Below are positions 11,986 to 24,440 of a stretch of 64,000 nt of DNA, piece after piece; within the stretch, counting starts at the first letter, position 1, and every line of letters begins with the position of its first letter. Location of the stretch: positions 6,837,328-6,901,327 of the forward strand of contig CM030851.1 of assembly GCA_018105865.1 (NCBI GenBank), read 5' to 3'. The position numbers and the translations under genes are program-made. The stretch is from Metaphire vulgaris. Its lineage: Eukaryota; Annelida; Clitellata; Crassiclitellata; Megascolecidae. Below the pieces are notes generated by a model, which was given only the letters and a program-made list of their open reading frames with translations, ran no database searches and had not been told where the DNA came from.

Positions 11986-12555
11986 GAAAGTCTAACATTC
12001 TGTTTGGATGCTAAACTGTCTTGCAAACTTCCGTTCTCATCTTCCAACTTAACAGGCATTCTATTAGGCATCCAACCATCCATGACCACGAGTCTAAGCC
12101 GGAGTTCCATAAGAACGATAATATCGCTTTCGAGCGCCATCTGTCGCATACTTAGAAAACCAATACACCCGACACGACCTATTTCAACCTCCTTTAATCT
12201 GACCGATGCGCGTATACGGTGCTGAAGCCATGAAATTCGTTCATGTCAAACCTTGGATTGAATCCAAAACGAACTTCAATCCAATCTCAATCCATTTATT
12301 CCCTTTTGCAACACCGCAACCACAAGCCTCGTTAATGACATTTTAACACAAGATTAGCATAAAATATTAAATCTGATGAGCAAATATAATAATTTTGCTT
12401 TTAATTATAAAAGTCTTTTTCAGGTCATATCATTATAAAATTTTTGATGTCCGTCTTTCGCTTCAATACACGTCCGCAACATCCCTTATTGTCTGACACT
12501 GTTAGTCATATATGTTGTCAAATATTGTTTAATTGAAAAAATGAGCGTTTAACAT
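10960..12555. other. Unassigned
   Basis: One GA array; frames at 11506-11742 and 12004-12225 show no domain. Confidence 0.5.
11943..11979. repeat. GA array
   Basis: (GA)n. Confidence 0.85.
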
Positions 12556-12589
12556 TGTCTTAATTGCAGCTTAACATCCCCGTCCCATG

Positions 12590-14665
12590 GAACTGCATAA
12601 GTTAACTGGATATCTAGCCCCATACGTCCAGGCCCCATTTAAATTCCCACTTTTTGACGGCAAATAATCTTTCTTAAAATTATCAAATCCCCTGGTATAA
12701 ATTAATCCCAATAAATAACAAACCCTAATAATACTTTGCATGTTATTTTTGTTTCCCCATCCTCTTAACGAAGACTAAGTTATTATTATTCCCTTTATTC
12801 TTATTACCTCTTATTATTATTATTATTATCCCTTCCCAATAGCCCTTTACCCCCAACCAAAAATGACCCAGGCCCCAAACCCCCGGCTCCCTTCCCTCTC
12901 CCGATTTTGCGCAAATGCAATCATTTTATGACCCAATCACCTGTTCTAACACATTTTGCGCCCGGCCCCAAACCCCATTTTATGACTCTCCCCATCCCTT
13001 TTTACCTCTCCCCCATCCCTCTCCCAATCGCATTTTGCCCAACCCATTCCAGCACCAAACCATTCCGCCGCCTTTTCCTAAAACCGAGTTAACGTCCATT
13101 CTCCTTCCAACTTTCTGAAACTTGATAGTCCAACGTTAGTGTAATGATTCAGGCTCCGAACGACCCCAGTGCCCCAATTCTCTTGTTTGCTGTGCTGCTT
13201 TTGCTGCCAAGCAACCCCTGCAATTCTCACTTGATTGTCCCAAATCTCGTTCCCGCTCCCAATTTTGTTTTGCTGGACGGTTAGAAAGATATATAAAAAC
13301 TCTTTCCTAACCTCAAACCTCGTATTTTTTATCTCTTATATAGCCTGAGATGGGGATTAAATTTTCAAACAATTTTGGAAACTTTCTCAGAATTTAAAAC
13401 TTTCGAAAAATTCTTCAGATAATGATTGCTGTAACGTTTTAAACATTTGCTATATCTCATCGGGTTAGAATTGAAAGATCTTTGTTTGCAACCGATTTTT
13501 AAACTTTTTATTTTATTTTGTTCCTCTGACATCTCTTTAAAACAAAAAAATATGACCAGAGTCCACTTACCGCCTAAAATATTTTGCCCCAAAATTTTTA
13601 AAGCCCGCTCGGGGGAATATTTTTAGGCCGCGGTGGACTCTACTTTGGTTTTTTTGTTTTGTTCTAACGGTTAGAAGAGGAACAAAATAAACCAAAAATT
13701 TTGAAAATCATCTTTTTACATTTATATAGCCTGAAGATCTAGCAAATTTAAAACGTTACAGCAATCATTTGAACGCTTTTCCAAAATTAAATCCCCAGTA
13801 CGGTGACGTTTTGTCTGAAAATTTAATCCCCACTTTTTTGAATTTGCTAATATAAAAAAGGCTATATAAGAGCTAAGAAGATGAAACTTGCACCAATGTT
13901 TAGCTTTTTTTTGGGAGAGGAAGGGATAACCGGGAGGAGGAACAAAAAGTCCAGCGTTCGGGTTTTCCGACAATCAAGTGAGAATTGGAAGCAGGGTTTT
14001 GGGCGGTGGGGTAGGGCAGCACATTGGTTGGGGCCTGGGCGATTGGGAGAGGGATGGGTCGTTGGACACTGGGATAAAGGGATTACACTTACGTTTAGGG
14101 CAAGTTTCAGAAAATTTGGGGCTGGAATGGGTTAACCCGGGGCGAAGGAGAAGGGATGGGGAGTTAGGGAAATTAATTGGGGAAAATCCTATTGGGTTTG
14201 CGCAAAATCGGAATGTAAAACAGCCAATCTCCCCGTTGATAAGATGATGAGGCATTTGGAAAAAAGATCGGGTGATGGAAAACAGGGGTTTCTACCCTGG
14301 GCATTTTTGACGGTTGGGGCCTAGGAATCATAAGAAAATGGGGAGAACATTTTCCTTTATACCGTAGACGGAAGGGGAACGCGGGTTTGTTTGTCAATTT
14401 TTGGAGAGATGATGGGGAAATGAGGAAGGATCACATCGGGATTTGCGCTGAAAATCTTTGCTGTGTATAGCACTGCATAAGTTAACCTGGGCGATTAGGA
14501 GAAGGATGGGGTGAGGGAAAAGGGGACGGGGGCAAATAATCAATTTAAAATGATCAAATAAATCGTATAAATTTTGATTAATTAATAAACAATTGTCAAT
14601 AATAATACGTCTTGCATGTTATTTTTGTTTTGCGGACGGACTTAACGGACAGACATCGAGAATTA
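12590..14665. repeat. Large imperfect inverted repeat (foldback) of about 2 kb
   Basis: Centre near 13610. Arms pair over at least 13320-13600 with 13625-13880: TCTTATATAGCC with GGCTATATAAGA, GGGGATTAAATTTT with its complement, GTAACGTTTTAAA with TTTAAAACGTTAC. The outer pyrimidine-rich arm (12840-13260) is matched by a purine-rich arm (13900-14350). The outermost 12593-12780 and 14475-14665 are instead direct repeats (GCATAAGTTAAC, CTTGCATGTTATTTTTGTTT), each followed by an ATT array. Open frames in the arms are shadows of the C-rich and G-rich composition. Confidence 0.6.
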
Positions 14666-14667
14666 TA

Positions 14668-14669
14668 TA

Positions 14670-14724
<55 letters not shown>
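14668..14724. repeat. ATT array
   Basis: (ATT)n at the outer edge of the foldback; a short GAC array follows at 14830. Confidence 0.9.
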
Positions 14725-14725
<1 letters not shown>

Positions 14726-15990
14726 GACAACTTTTATAGCGCTGTGGCATGACCGAGGCAAAAGTAGTCTAGGGCAATTTAACAAATGTCACATGTTAGT
14801 TATTTACAATTATCAGAACAACAACGGTGACGACGACGACGACGACGACGTAGTCAAAATCTAAGAACTTTCAGCGGTTCAGACAATTTCGCTGTCTGCG
14901 GAGGGACGATTGATCGGCGCACCTGTTAACCCTCGCCCGCCCTTGACGAGTTAATGGTCAGACGCGCGACAATTGACGGTAGATGAAGGTTCCAACGGTG
15001 GCACTCAATCGACCGGCGTCACTCCCGATTTGAGCACTAGAGCAACACCTGAGCCCTGAGCACCAGCAGCGAGCCCCTTACAAGTTCGAACGAATTTCTG
15101 CGCTGCGATCGAAAGCAAACGCTTTGAAAGAAAAAACGCTCCTTTCTATTCTTCTTGTTATTCTCAAAGCAATTAGAAAGAATTTCTGCGATTATTTCAA
15201 ATGAACGGACATCATCGAAAAACAATTAGCATTTCGATACAAGTGTCGACCTAATTCAATACAATTTCTACTTTCCTTGGCGACCGGTGGGGGTAGGGGA
15301 GGGCGCTGTTCCAAACTACAAACAAACACATCACTTCCAACGAGTTACACTTGTTTAGGAAGTTGACGTTTATAAAATGAAGGCAAATCATTATCACGTA
15401 ACTAACTGTCCTAATAGAAGGTAACCTCTCAGAACGATTACAGAACTGTTTCATTCAAATTACTTTTCAGAAACTATTACACAGTTTATCCAAACCCAGG
15501 GTTTTTTGTAAAAAAATATTTTCCAGAACGCAATAGTCAGAAAGTCAGTTGTCAACATGACGTAGCTCGCTGAACAGTTACTAATCAATACCTATAATCA
15601 ATACAACATTGAATTCATGCTGAGAAAATTTAGATCGCCATCGGTTCTAAAATTTCTAGGCCTATGAACGTTAAAATCAAAAACTGTCTTCTGATTTTCC
15701 GCTGTAACGCCTTTTTTGTCGTTCGTTAAAAAAGCACTGTCCAAAATTGCTCAGAATCGCCACAACAGATTTAGTCTTTGAAACTCTCTGACCAATAAAA
15801 TCCCATACCGTCAAACGCTTGACTCGACAAATCAATAAAAACGAACAATTCCGTACAACTTTCGCTCTTAATAAAGACAGCTCACTTTTGCATCGGTTTA
15901 AACTTCTTCTTTTGTAACTTTTTCTCCCAATAGTTTTTCAATCACCCGCTTGAAATTCTTCGACCAGACACACTGATAAAATATCCGTAC
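14725..15990. other. Unassigned
   Basis: A short GAC array at 14829-14848; otherwise AT-rich without recognisable structure. Confidence 0.5.
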
Positions 15991-15994
15991 AACG

Positions 15995-16960
15995 ATTATG
16001 ATTATAAAATTATAAATGCAGTACAATTACAGTGTTGGGTATGCGGTCCTAATTATTATGGTATAGCCTACTGAATAATACGCATTCGCTTCGTACGACA
16101 ATAATTAGGTGGCGCTGCCTTTAGCCATCTGTGACCCTGACTTCCAGTTTTGGCACGTTAAAATGTGGAAACAGCGTTACCTCAGGCTGCGAACCATTTA
16201 ATAAAGATTTTTAAAATCTTGCTCTCCTCTGCGCCACGTAATACTGTACCTCGTCTGTAAAATCACGTTACATTTGTTTGCTAATTGACGCTGATTAATG
16301 TTTTGTGTACGTTAAAAAGACGTTCGAATATATTGGGGACTGCCTGGGCTGCGAACACATTGATATAACAAACACGTCTTTGCACGCCCACACCTCTGAT
16401 ACATCAATACGCCCAACCGCGCGAAACTACGATTCGTGTGTAACTGTTACCATTGACGAATGCGTGAATGGATGCAAATGTCATCGCGACGTAGTTGTTG
16501 AATTGACGTATCGATGTTTTCAGTCGACGACGACAGAAACTAAGATGAACCCAACAGACTGGTCAATCTAAGACCACATCGACTAATAAATCCATCTATT
16601 TCATTATCTCTTCCACAACGCACACAATAGTCAACTCTTCGCTTGTTTGATTTTTCCTCCCTTTGTTTTAATTCCTTTTTTTCACAACTGTTCAATAGTT
16701 ATGCATTTTTCTGTCAACCTGACGTTGTTGTTATTGTTGTTAACTATAATGATTATAATGTTGTTGTTAAATTAATGTATTTCAAATTTAGCTACTTTTA
16801 AATTTTAAAAGATCACTCTTTAGTCAACTCAAAATGTGAGTTTCGCGATAAACTTTCAACGACATGTTCATTATAGGCATACTGTACATTTGCAAATATT
16901 CTTCTGTCCTCCATAGTTTGTTAGGATGATGACAAAAATCTTCTTGAGTTCTAAACTTGT
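15995..16960. repeat. Tandem duplication, unit 1
   Basis: Shares with 17010-17815, in the same order: GATTATAAAATTATAAATGC, TGGAAACAGCGT, AACAGACTGGTCAATCTAAG, AATAAATCCATC, CTACTTTTAAATTTTAA and TTCTTCTGTCCTCCATAGTT. Unit 1 keeps an 88-residue frame (16305-16571) ending just before AATAAATCC; the frame is broken in unit 2. I see no known domain in it. Confidence 0.65.
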
Positions 16961-17009
16961 TCTATGTTTCTTGTCAAAATCAGAGAAAAAAACGTAACGT
17001 TACACCAAG

Positions 17010-17815
17010 ACTTGATTATAAAATTATAAATGCAGTACACCATCGCTGTTGTGTAACCTTCTACCAAGCGATGGTGTACTGAAAACGCATTCCAGGTGTA
17101 AAACAATTGACGCCATGCTTTGGCCCCGACCTCCAGTGTTGGAGCATGGAAACAGCGTAACCCCAAATTTAATAAATTTTTTTAAATCTTGCAGGAGTAG
17201 GGTTTATATTAACATTGTCTGTAAGTTGACACCATGGTTTGCTAATAAATTCGGGGAAACTTGATTTAAGTTTCCCCAAATTGTTTTAAAGTGGAATAGT
17301 GGATACATACAATATAACAAAAACTACAAAGCAACATAACAAATACAAATACGCCAGTTTACGCGAAAGCAAAAGCGTGGTTGATATTTAATGGATATTA
17401 ATGTCATGCGCAGTTGTTGAATCTGTAATCGATGTTTAGACGAGTTCTAAAACTAAGACGAACCTAACAGACTGGTCAATCTAAGACCCTAATAAATCCA
17501 TCCCTTTCATTAACGTTTTGCGCCATATACAGAATACTTGTTTCTTTGTTTTTCTACGCTTTGTTTGATAATTATCATCTATGTATTGTTTCTATAGGAC
17601 CTGTTGTTTATTATTGATTATTAATTCTTTTCACTGCTATTTTCTTGATTTTGAAGGACTACTTTTAAATTTTAACAGATCAACATTTAGTCAACTAAAA
17701 TTAATCGTAAAACTTTCAACGAAATTTTATCGGCAAACTGTACTTCATTTGCAAATATTTCTTCTGTCCTCCATAGTTTGACTAAGATGATGACAAAAGT
17801 CTTAAATTCATCGTA
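17010..17815. repeat. Tandem duplication, unit 2
   Basis: Diverged direct copy of 15995-16960 with several deletions. It retains AACAGACTGGTCAATCTAAG followed by AATAAATCCATC, but stops interrupt the frame. Confidence 0.6.
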
Positions 17816-17903
17816 ACGTTACACAAATATTTCTTGTCAAGGTTTAGAAGAGGCTTCAGTCATGTGCTTGTCTGTACGCGCGCATGCTTATGACAGTCTA
17901 CTA

Positions 17904-18261
17904 CAGTGGTGGTTCTTAACCTTTTTGCGATTACGTACCCCTGAAACAAGTATAAGAGAACGAAGTACCCCTACTAGCGTACCTTATGCCAGGACAAAAG
18001 TTTGTATTCTGCAATGTTTTGAAAAAAAATTATGGACTGCAACAGACATCTGTTGCAGATTGTGAGTGTGCCAGAAAGTGAGATTTTTCTTTAGAATTTC
18101 TAATTTAGTATAAAATTTCTACAGTATTTGTATAGTATGCACTATGCAGGGCAAATTGTAGTAAAAGTCTGTAAACAGACTTTATTTCCGGATTATTGAG
18201 TACCACCACAACGTCCTTCAAGTACCCCAAGGAGTACAAGTACTCCGGTTAAGAACCACTG
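17904..18261. mobile_element. hAT MITE, GGTTCTTAACC ends
   Basis: 358 bp with CAGTGGTGGTTCTTAACC at the left (a GTG repeated) and GGTTAAGAACCACTG at the right; perfect 8-bp duplication GTCTACTA (17896-17903, 18262-18269). Confidence 0.8.
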
Positions 18262-18269
18262 GTCTACTA

Positions 18270-19044
18270 CATTCAGTGGCAAACTAATCGCATAGTGAAC
18301 ACAACCGCTCTACAAACAGCCTACCAAGAAATCCTTAAAATTCATCGAATGGGCCCTCGCGTAATAGCAATTTTCCACCAAAGAGGAAAAGGGAATTTGC
18401 TCAAATATCTTCCAAGTGCTCTGGAATATATCAGGCTGTAGTGTCTAAGAACACTTTCAAGTCAATAGCAATATGAAGAGAACGTTATTTTTAACGAAGT
18501 ACAAGGCATATCAGTCGAATCTCAGTTGTCAATAAACTAAGACTTTCTGTAGTGATCTTGCAAATAAAATTGAGACTTCAGGTTCTCTGGTCCGTCTAAC
18601 TGCAAGCCCAAATCCTTGAAAGCATGTCACGTGACCCGTTGTTAGTGTTTGGTTAAGGTTAAGCCCAGTAGCTTCAAATCCTGGTGCTCTTCCTAGAAGT
18701 TTGATCCGAGAATTGGTACAGATATGTAATAAATAACGATTCTTTTTGGTTTCCTGTTGCGTCTTTCACTTGTCATGATTCTATATCGTCAGGATGAAAA
18801 AGACAATTATAAATAAATAATAGCGAGATTTGTGATGGTTAAATAGGATTTCTCCTGTATTGAAAACCACTATCACTCCTATGCCCTTCTATATGAACTT
18901 TCGTTCGTCATCTCTAGCTGTTATGTTTGATGCTATAGAAATAAAACGCAATTCGCAGTAGATACAATGCCATGCAACACGCGCCTTAATTTTCAGCTCC
19001 TCGCATTTTTTTCGCATCGTCATTACCCACAGGAGCTCTATAAG
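18270..19044. other. Unassigned
   Basis: No frame or repeat recognised. Confidence 0.5.
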
Positions 19045-19255
19045 ATCGACTCAGCCTTCTTTCGCCAGATGGCGATGGCCACTTGGGTAGCAGATTAATC
19101 CGCGGAGTAAACGGGCGCGTTGCATGAGAAAACCTGCCCCGTATCATTGTAACTTGCACCAGTCGCCTGGCTGAGGGTCTTGGAAACGGAGATCAGCGCC
19201 GCCCTATGAGCCTCGAGAGCTCGGGAAGGACTACTTTACTTTTTTTTACTTACAT
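19045..19255 (+). mobile_element. Same SINE family, 5'-truncated
   Basis: Begins GACTCAGCCTTCTTTCGCCA without the tRNA head and closely follows the 35400-35620 body (TTAATCCGCG.AGTAAAC, CGCCTGGCTGAGGG, GGAGATCAGCGCCGCCCTAT), ending GGAAGGACTACTTTACTT. Confidence 0.65.
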
Positions 19256-19643
19256 CATCCTGTGTCCTGCGATGTCGTCATGACCATGGTTGGCAGTCAC
19301 CGGCTGTTTCATTTATTCATGGTATTTCTTATTGGTCAATTTCTTACCATCGTTCCGGTCGGTTTTATTGTTTCTTCCGCTTTTCCACTTGATGCGATTC
19401 TATCGTAGTCTCCGTCTGGAAATATTCATCGCTTGTTCTGTATTTGAACGTGTGCAGCAAGCTGCGTTTATGTCTTGGTTCTCTCTCTCTCTCTCTCTCT
19501 CTCCGCCGCCGGCAATGTTATAGTGGCTCCAATGAAGTCGATTTCTTGGTAATACCGAGTCGGATTTTTGCTTTTCGTTTATCATGTATGACATGCCTTA
19601 CTTTGTCGCTTTCATTTTATTCTACCTGTTGATTTTTACAATA

Positions 19644-20478
19644 CAGTAGAAAATTTTGTTATAACGTATCATCGGTTATAACCTACCGCAATATAAAGTC
19701 CCGTGTGATGCGTTAACAGGTGTCCAGTCAAAATAGCGCAAGACAAAATAGCGCCGACAAAATCGCGCCGACAAAACAGCGCCGACAAAACAGCTCCAAA
19801 ACCCCGACAAAATATCACCGACGTAATCGCGCGATGTGTACAAATCGACAATAATAAATAAAGTAAAGATAATATTCGGGCTATGAGATGTCAAAGATAT
19901 TCAGAAGATATTCAGTATCGTATTTCAAATCCACTAAATACTCGGCTATGAGATGTAAAAGATATTCAGTATGGATTATTGGATTAACTGCGCAGTGATT
20001 AGACTTTCTATATTAAATCTTTCGATTTAATCAGACGAAGCACACGACAGAACACATATGGAATAAACGGTGCATTTTTTAACTACGTTTATTAACTGGT
20101 TTTACGTTATTTATTGAATATTATGAAGGACTGTCTTCCTAAATTGCATTAGTCCTGACGTTTAGCATTTGCTTCTACGTTACTGATTATCATAAAAAGA
20201 CATTTTCAAAATTATAATAGCTTTGGTGTTATATTACTTTTTCTTAAACATGTTAAAGTTAAAATTGTGTTCTCTATCGTTTCTTGCCTCGACGCTATTT
20301 TGTCGGCGCTCATTTGGCAGCGCTCATTTGTCGGCGCTAATTTGTCGGCGCGATTTTGTCGGCGCGATTTTGTCGGTGCTATTTTGTCTTGCGCGATTTT
20401 GTTACGGTACCGCGTTAACTTATTGGATGGTAGGTCTATTTAATATAACGCTAAGAACGCTATAACGAAGTTCTACTG
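19644..20478. mobile_element. pogo-type MITE, split by a nested insertion
   Basis: The outer pieces (19644-19717 and 20420-20478) begin CAGTAGAAAATTTTG and end CGAAGTTCTACTG, with TATAACG words near both ends as in pogo/Tigger MITEs. The left flank is TA, but the right flank is CA. The element at 19718-20411 was inserted into it. Confidence 0.5.
19718..20411. mobile_element. Element with iterated GGCGCNATTTTGTC subterminal repeats
   Basis: 694 bp flanked by a perfect 8-bp duplication GCGTTAAC (19710-19717, 20412-20419). Both ends carry tandem-like copies of a GACAAAATAGCGCC word, about five on the left in one orientation and about seven on the right in the opposite one. The extreme ends are only weakly inverted. 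No coding capacity was seen. Arrayed subterminal words are typical transposase-binding arrays. Confidence 0.65.
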
Positions 20479-20499
20479 CAATCTAACTATAGGATCAAA

Positions 20500-20705
20500 T
20501 TTCATGAACCAGCGTCTTCTTTGGGGCCGGGGCATTTGCCGATGTCTTGCATTCATAATGGCGCACCATAATTTGGGGGTTCGAGCAGCGGGATGGGAAA
20601 ACGGGGTTTAAATAGGCCGGGGGCGGTAATGGGTTGGGGGGCGATGGGAGACGGGATGGGGTGAGGAAGGGGAACGGGGGTTTAAGCTGCAATTAAGACG
20701 CTTCG
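20500..20705 (-). repeat. Dispersed copy of the 12.6-14.5 kb foldback arm
   Basis: On the minus strand it starts GTCTTAATTGCAGCTTAA followed by CCCCGTTCCCC, matching 12556-12590, then a similar C-rich, CCCATC-rich run. No terminal structure is clear. Confidence 0.45.
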
Positions 20706-20802
20706 TTATGCAATACAGTTTTGATTAAACAATTGCACATGTCTTCAAACTCAATGACACTCTGAAACGCCTGAAATCTTAGACCTTTATCCGTTCATAA
20801 GC

Positions 20803-20880
20803 AGTGGCGTGTCTAAACATGGTATTGTGGCGTCCGGGGCGGTGTCATGTCGGTTTTGCCCCAAATTTTGTTACGGTACT
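20803..20880. mobile_element. Left fragment of a CAGTGGCGTGTC-type hAT MITE
   Basis: CAGTGGCGTGTCTAAACATG then GTCCGGGGCGGTGTC; no right end before the GTA array. Confidence 0.35.
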
Positions 20881-20900
20881 TAACATTGGATGTGAAAATA

Positions 20901-20969
20901 GTAGAAGTAGTAGTAGTATTTGCCGAGTCTTGCAGTAGCAGTAGTAGTAGTATTAGTAGTAGTAGTAGC

Positions 20970-21058
<89 letters not shown>

Positions 21059-21059
21059 A
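20901..21059. repeat. GTA then GTT array
   Basis: (GTA)n changing to (GTT)n. Confidence 0.9.
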
Positions 21060-21174
21060 AGACAGTTTTATAGTTTTATAGCGCCGTGACGTTGGCGAGA
21101 ATGAAAGTCAAGTGAGTTCAACAAACACGTCTCTTGAATGAGACTTGAATTTAAGTGAGTATGTATTATTTAGA

Positions 21175-21330
21175 TATGCTTGCATCTACCAATTGAGTCC
21201 GCTTGGTAGGCCTATATAGTGTCTCCGGTTTTTGCATGTCAAGGTCGCGGGTTCGAATCTGCATTCATCGTCGTGTGATAACTCAGCAAGTTGTTTATTT
21301 CCCAATAGCCTGGCGACCATGGATTTCCTT
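21175..21330 (+). mobile_element. Possible tRNA-derived SINE head
   Basis: B-box-like GCGGGTTCGAATCTGCATTC preceded by a weak A box; the body GATAACTCAGCAAGTTG is not shared elsewhere in the window. Confidence 0.35.
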
Positions 21331-22513
21331 TAAAATCCAGTGCAGTTAAATAACGTTCTTTTATTAGAGTCACATAACCATCGGAGTGACGAGTCCGTAA
21401 TGCTTGCAACTGCATATGGCATTTAACGCTGCAGACAATCCAACTGTACGTGTATTTGACAGATTCACCGCTTCGTTGAATATGAGGGTCGCTGAATGCC
21501 ACGATACCGTCTAGAGACCATCGCTCATCGAATTCTTTATTGCGTTCGAATGCACTGCCAGTCGACGCACCGGCTGTGCAATTAGGAGTAGGCAACTGAA
21601 GCCGTAGAAACGCCAGGAAACGCGTGGCTGTGCGAGTGCGAGTGCGAGTGCAGATAGGTCACGTGAGTGCATTTCGAGGAAAGAGGATTTCATCTGGTGC
21701 TCATATTGTTGCAACTATTGACGATTCAGATTTCGAGATGCCGGCATCCGGCGACCCTCGTTTACTTTCTCAGACCCCCCCCCCCGACACTCGACAATCA
21801 ATCTTGTAGGCGATATTTGGATTTATAAAATTTCTGCAAAGAACTGCTTGGATTCGAGATTGCAAGGATGGAACCTGCGATCGCCGTTGTAGCGTTTTGC
21901 CGGCGTCGTGAAAATTTTACAAAATTCTTCAACAGAAGTTGACTTTTGCAGCAACATCGATAGATTTCTGTGGACTCTCGGAAGGAACATGAACCAAGCT
22001 TAATATGATTTAGGCTTTTGCCTGCTGACTCATTATTTCTACGCTGTAAGGCCTTTGTACTGCACAATGAGACATCTCCCTTTTCTGAAATGCGTGAGAA
22101 CATGCAGCTGCTTCAGAAATACATTCAACCAGCAATTGAATTATATGCCGAAGATCTCGTTGGCGGAGTTCTTGGTGCTCCACAAATCCCATATTCGGGT
22201 TTGACCAAGTTGACCTGCACAAATGATGGCAATTAATCCCCATTCTGGAACTCTGGCTACGCTAGCGAAGTCTATAGACATATACATAATGAATATAATT
22301 GAAGGTTGTGGTAGTAGTAGTAGGTAGTAGTAGTAGTAGGTAGTAGTAGTAGTAGTAGTAGTAGTGTTGTTGTTGTTGTTGTAGAAGTTGATTGCTACTA
22401 CTACTACTACTCGGTCTATTACTGCTATTACTTACTACTACTACTACTTATTACTACTACTACTACTGCTACTACTACTACTACTACTACTAATACACTA
22501 ATACTACTAATAA

Positions 22514-22545
<32 letters not shown>

Positions 22546-22548
22546 ATA

Positions 22549-22611
<63 letters not shown>

Positions 22612-22615
22612 ATAA

Positions 22616-22681
<66 letters not shown>

Positions 22682-23339
22682 CAGTAGCAGTAGCAGTAGC
22701 AGTTTTTGTAATATGAGTGAATCTATTAATGTTAATAGAAGTACTGCATATGTTGATTAAATATTGAATAAAACATGTTGTGGTGAGTCCTGATAGACGC
22801 AGAAATAGTCAGTAAATAAGTAGCCTAGACCATCATTTTGAAAGGAATCAATTCATTCGAGTTTGAACTTCGAAGCAAGAGTGAAAAGGCAATATGTGGG
22901 TGGGTTAATTTTTCAGTAGCGAGGCGATAATTCTACTTAGGAGACCTGTCGCAGGTGCTCAATCTACTAAGACCGAGTAACGTAACACCTGTGTTTGACT
23001 TTTCGAGCGACGAACCTTTACGACCGCTGTGCGTGATTGCGTATGAAACGACTGCAAGACATCTTTCTATTCACGCCACCGTTAATTAAGCAATGACGTA
23101 CACTGTAGCAGGCAGTTGGGTCTAGTCTGGATAACTTATATAGCACCAAAGGGTCGACCTCAATCTCACTTGACCTTACCTGACCTGACCTGACCTGACG
23201 AATGGCTAAGGCGTTTTGTGGGACAGGATATTCAGCGCCGAAATGACTTTATATAGCGCCATTAATATTACGACTCAGAGGATTCAGAGACGACTCAGAG
23301 CTATTGATTGAAAGCGCTTGTAGGAGACGATAGGGACGG
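21331..23339. other. Unassigned apart from the GTA array
   Basis: 21331-22307 has frames on both strands (for example 21239-21595 minus) without recognised motifs; 22702-23339 holds a pentameric GACCT run. Confidence 0.45.
22308..22701. repeat. Long GTA/ACT array with an inverted segment
   Basis: GTA units on both sides of ACT units (22394-22506), so the middle is an inverted block and the array can fold back; ends in GCA units. Confidence 0.9.
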
Positions 23340-23465
23340 GTACTACAAGTTAAAGACGCACCTATTCAACATCTCGTTTCCACGTTTATTGTAAAGCACC
23401 CTTGACTTTGGCCCTTGCTTTGTTACGGCGCTATATAAATTGTCATGAACAATAACAATAAAAAT
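23340..23465 (+). repeat. L2-type LINE 3' UTR tail
   Basis: ACGCACCTATTCAACATCTC precedes ATTGTAAAGCACCCTTGACT and GGCGCTATATAAATTGTCAT, ending in an AACAATAACAATAAA tail. A (GACCT)n pentamer at about 23170-23200 lies upstream. Confidence 0.5.
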
Positions 23466-23765
23466 AACTACATGAGGAATTCTTGGATGCCAATTTTTTG
23501 TCGATTTATGAGCGGGATAGGGTCTAACCGATTCCACCGCTTAAGAACGACTGCCAGATGACGGAAGATAATTTCACTTTTGTCACAGCCGACCCTATAA
23601 CTGGAACTTGGCAAAATGAACTCTGGTGTCCAGCAAGGATATGCTGTAATGTGCACAATAATGGTTGTCTGTGTATTGTGGTGGGGATATTATTTGCTGG
23701 GGATAAACTCATCTGACTGCTGGTGGTAAATAGTTAAGGATGAAAGTTCTAATGTGAATGCGGTG

Positions 23766-23843
23766 ACTCTTCTTCTTCTACTTCTTCTTCCTCTTCTTCT
23801 TCTTCTTCTTTTTCTTCTTCTTCCTCCTCCTCCTCCTCCTCTT
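23766..23843. repeat. CTT/CCT array
   Basis: (CTT)n then (CCT)n at the 3' edge of a minus-strand LINE relic. Confidence 0.9.
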
Positions 23844-24440
23844 CATGTGCCATGTATTGCTACGTCGGCGACCATGGATTTCCACTCTTCTCTGTTTCTG
23901 GCTTTCTTGATCTTTTTGATGTTATCTTTAGATCTTTTTGCTTCTCTTAGACTGTCTGTATACTTCATTCGTTGTCTTCCTCTTGCTTTTTCTCTCTATT
24001 TTTCCTGTTATGACTAGATTTTCCAATCCATCCTTTCTAATTAGATGTCCGAAAAATTCCAACTGCTGCTTTCTTATGATTCTTAGCTAATTTCTTTTTA
24101 TACCAAGAGCTTTTAGTACTTCCTCGTTGGTTATTTTTTCCTGCCCATGAAATTTTTGCACACGTCTGAGAAATTCTGCAGCTTCCAGTTTCCTTTCTCT
24201 TGTTTTGTCAGTGTCCGTGTTTCTGATCCGTACATCAAAACTGCTCAAACATACTTTGAAGAATTCTGAGCCGTGTTTTTGTTATTGTAATGTGTTTGTT
24301 TGTGAGGATCTTTTAAAGTTACGTGAATGCTGCCTTTGCCATTCGTATTCTGGTTTCAGCGTACTTTTCACTCCTTCCATCGTTTGTGAAAAAATGCTTC
24401 CTTGACAATTAAACTGTGTTGCCTGTTTTATTTCTATCCC
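23844..24440 (-). pseudogene. Non-LTR retrotransposon C-terminal relic with GAA/GAG-array tail
   Basis: The minus strand reads ITNEEVLKALGI-like, FFGHLIRKDGLE, KARGRQRMKYTDSL and NREEWKSMVA segments, then runs into the array at 23766-23843. Same general family as the relic at 26606. Stops and shifts are frequent. Confidence 0.55.

Noticed and set aside
12907..13118. Small Pro/Phe-rich coding frames
   Set aside because: They come from the C-rich arm of the foldback and overlap in two frames.
20847..21089. Poly-Val protein
   Set aside because: Product of the GTA/GTT array.
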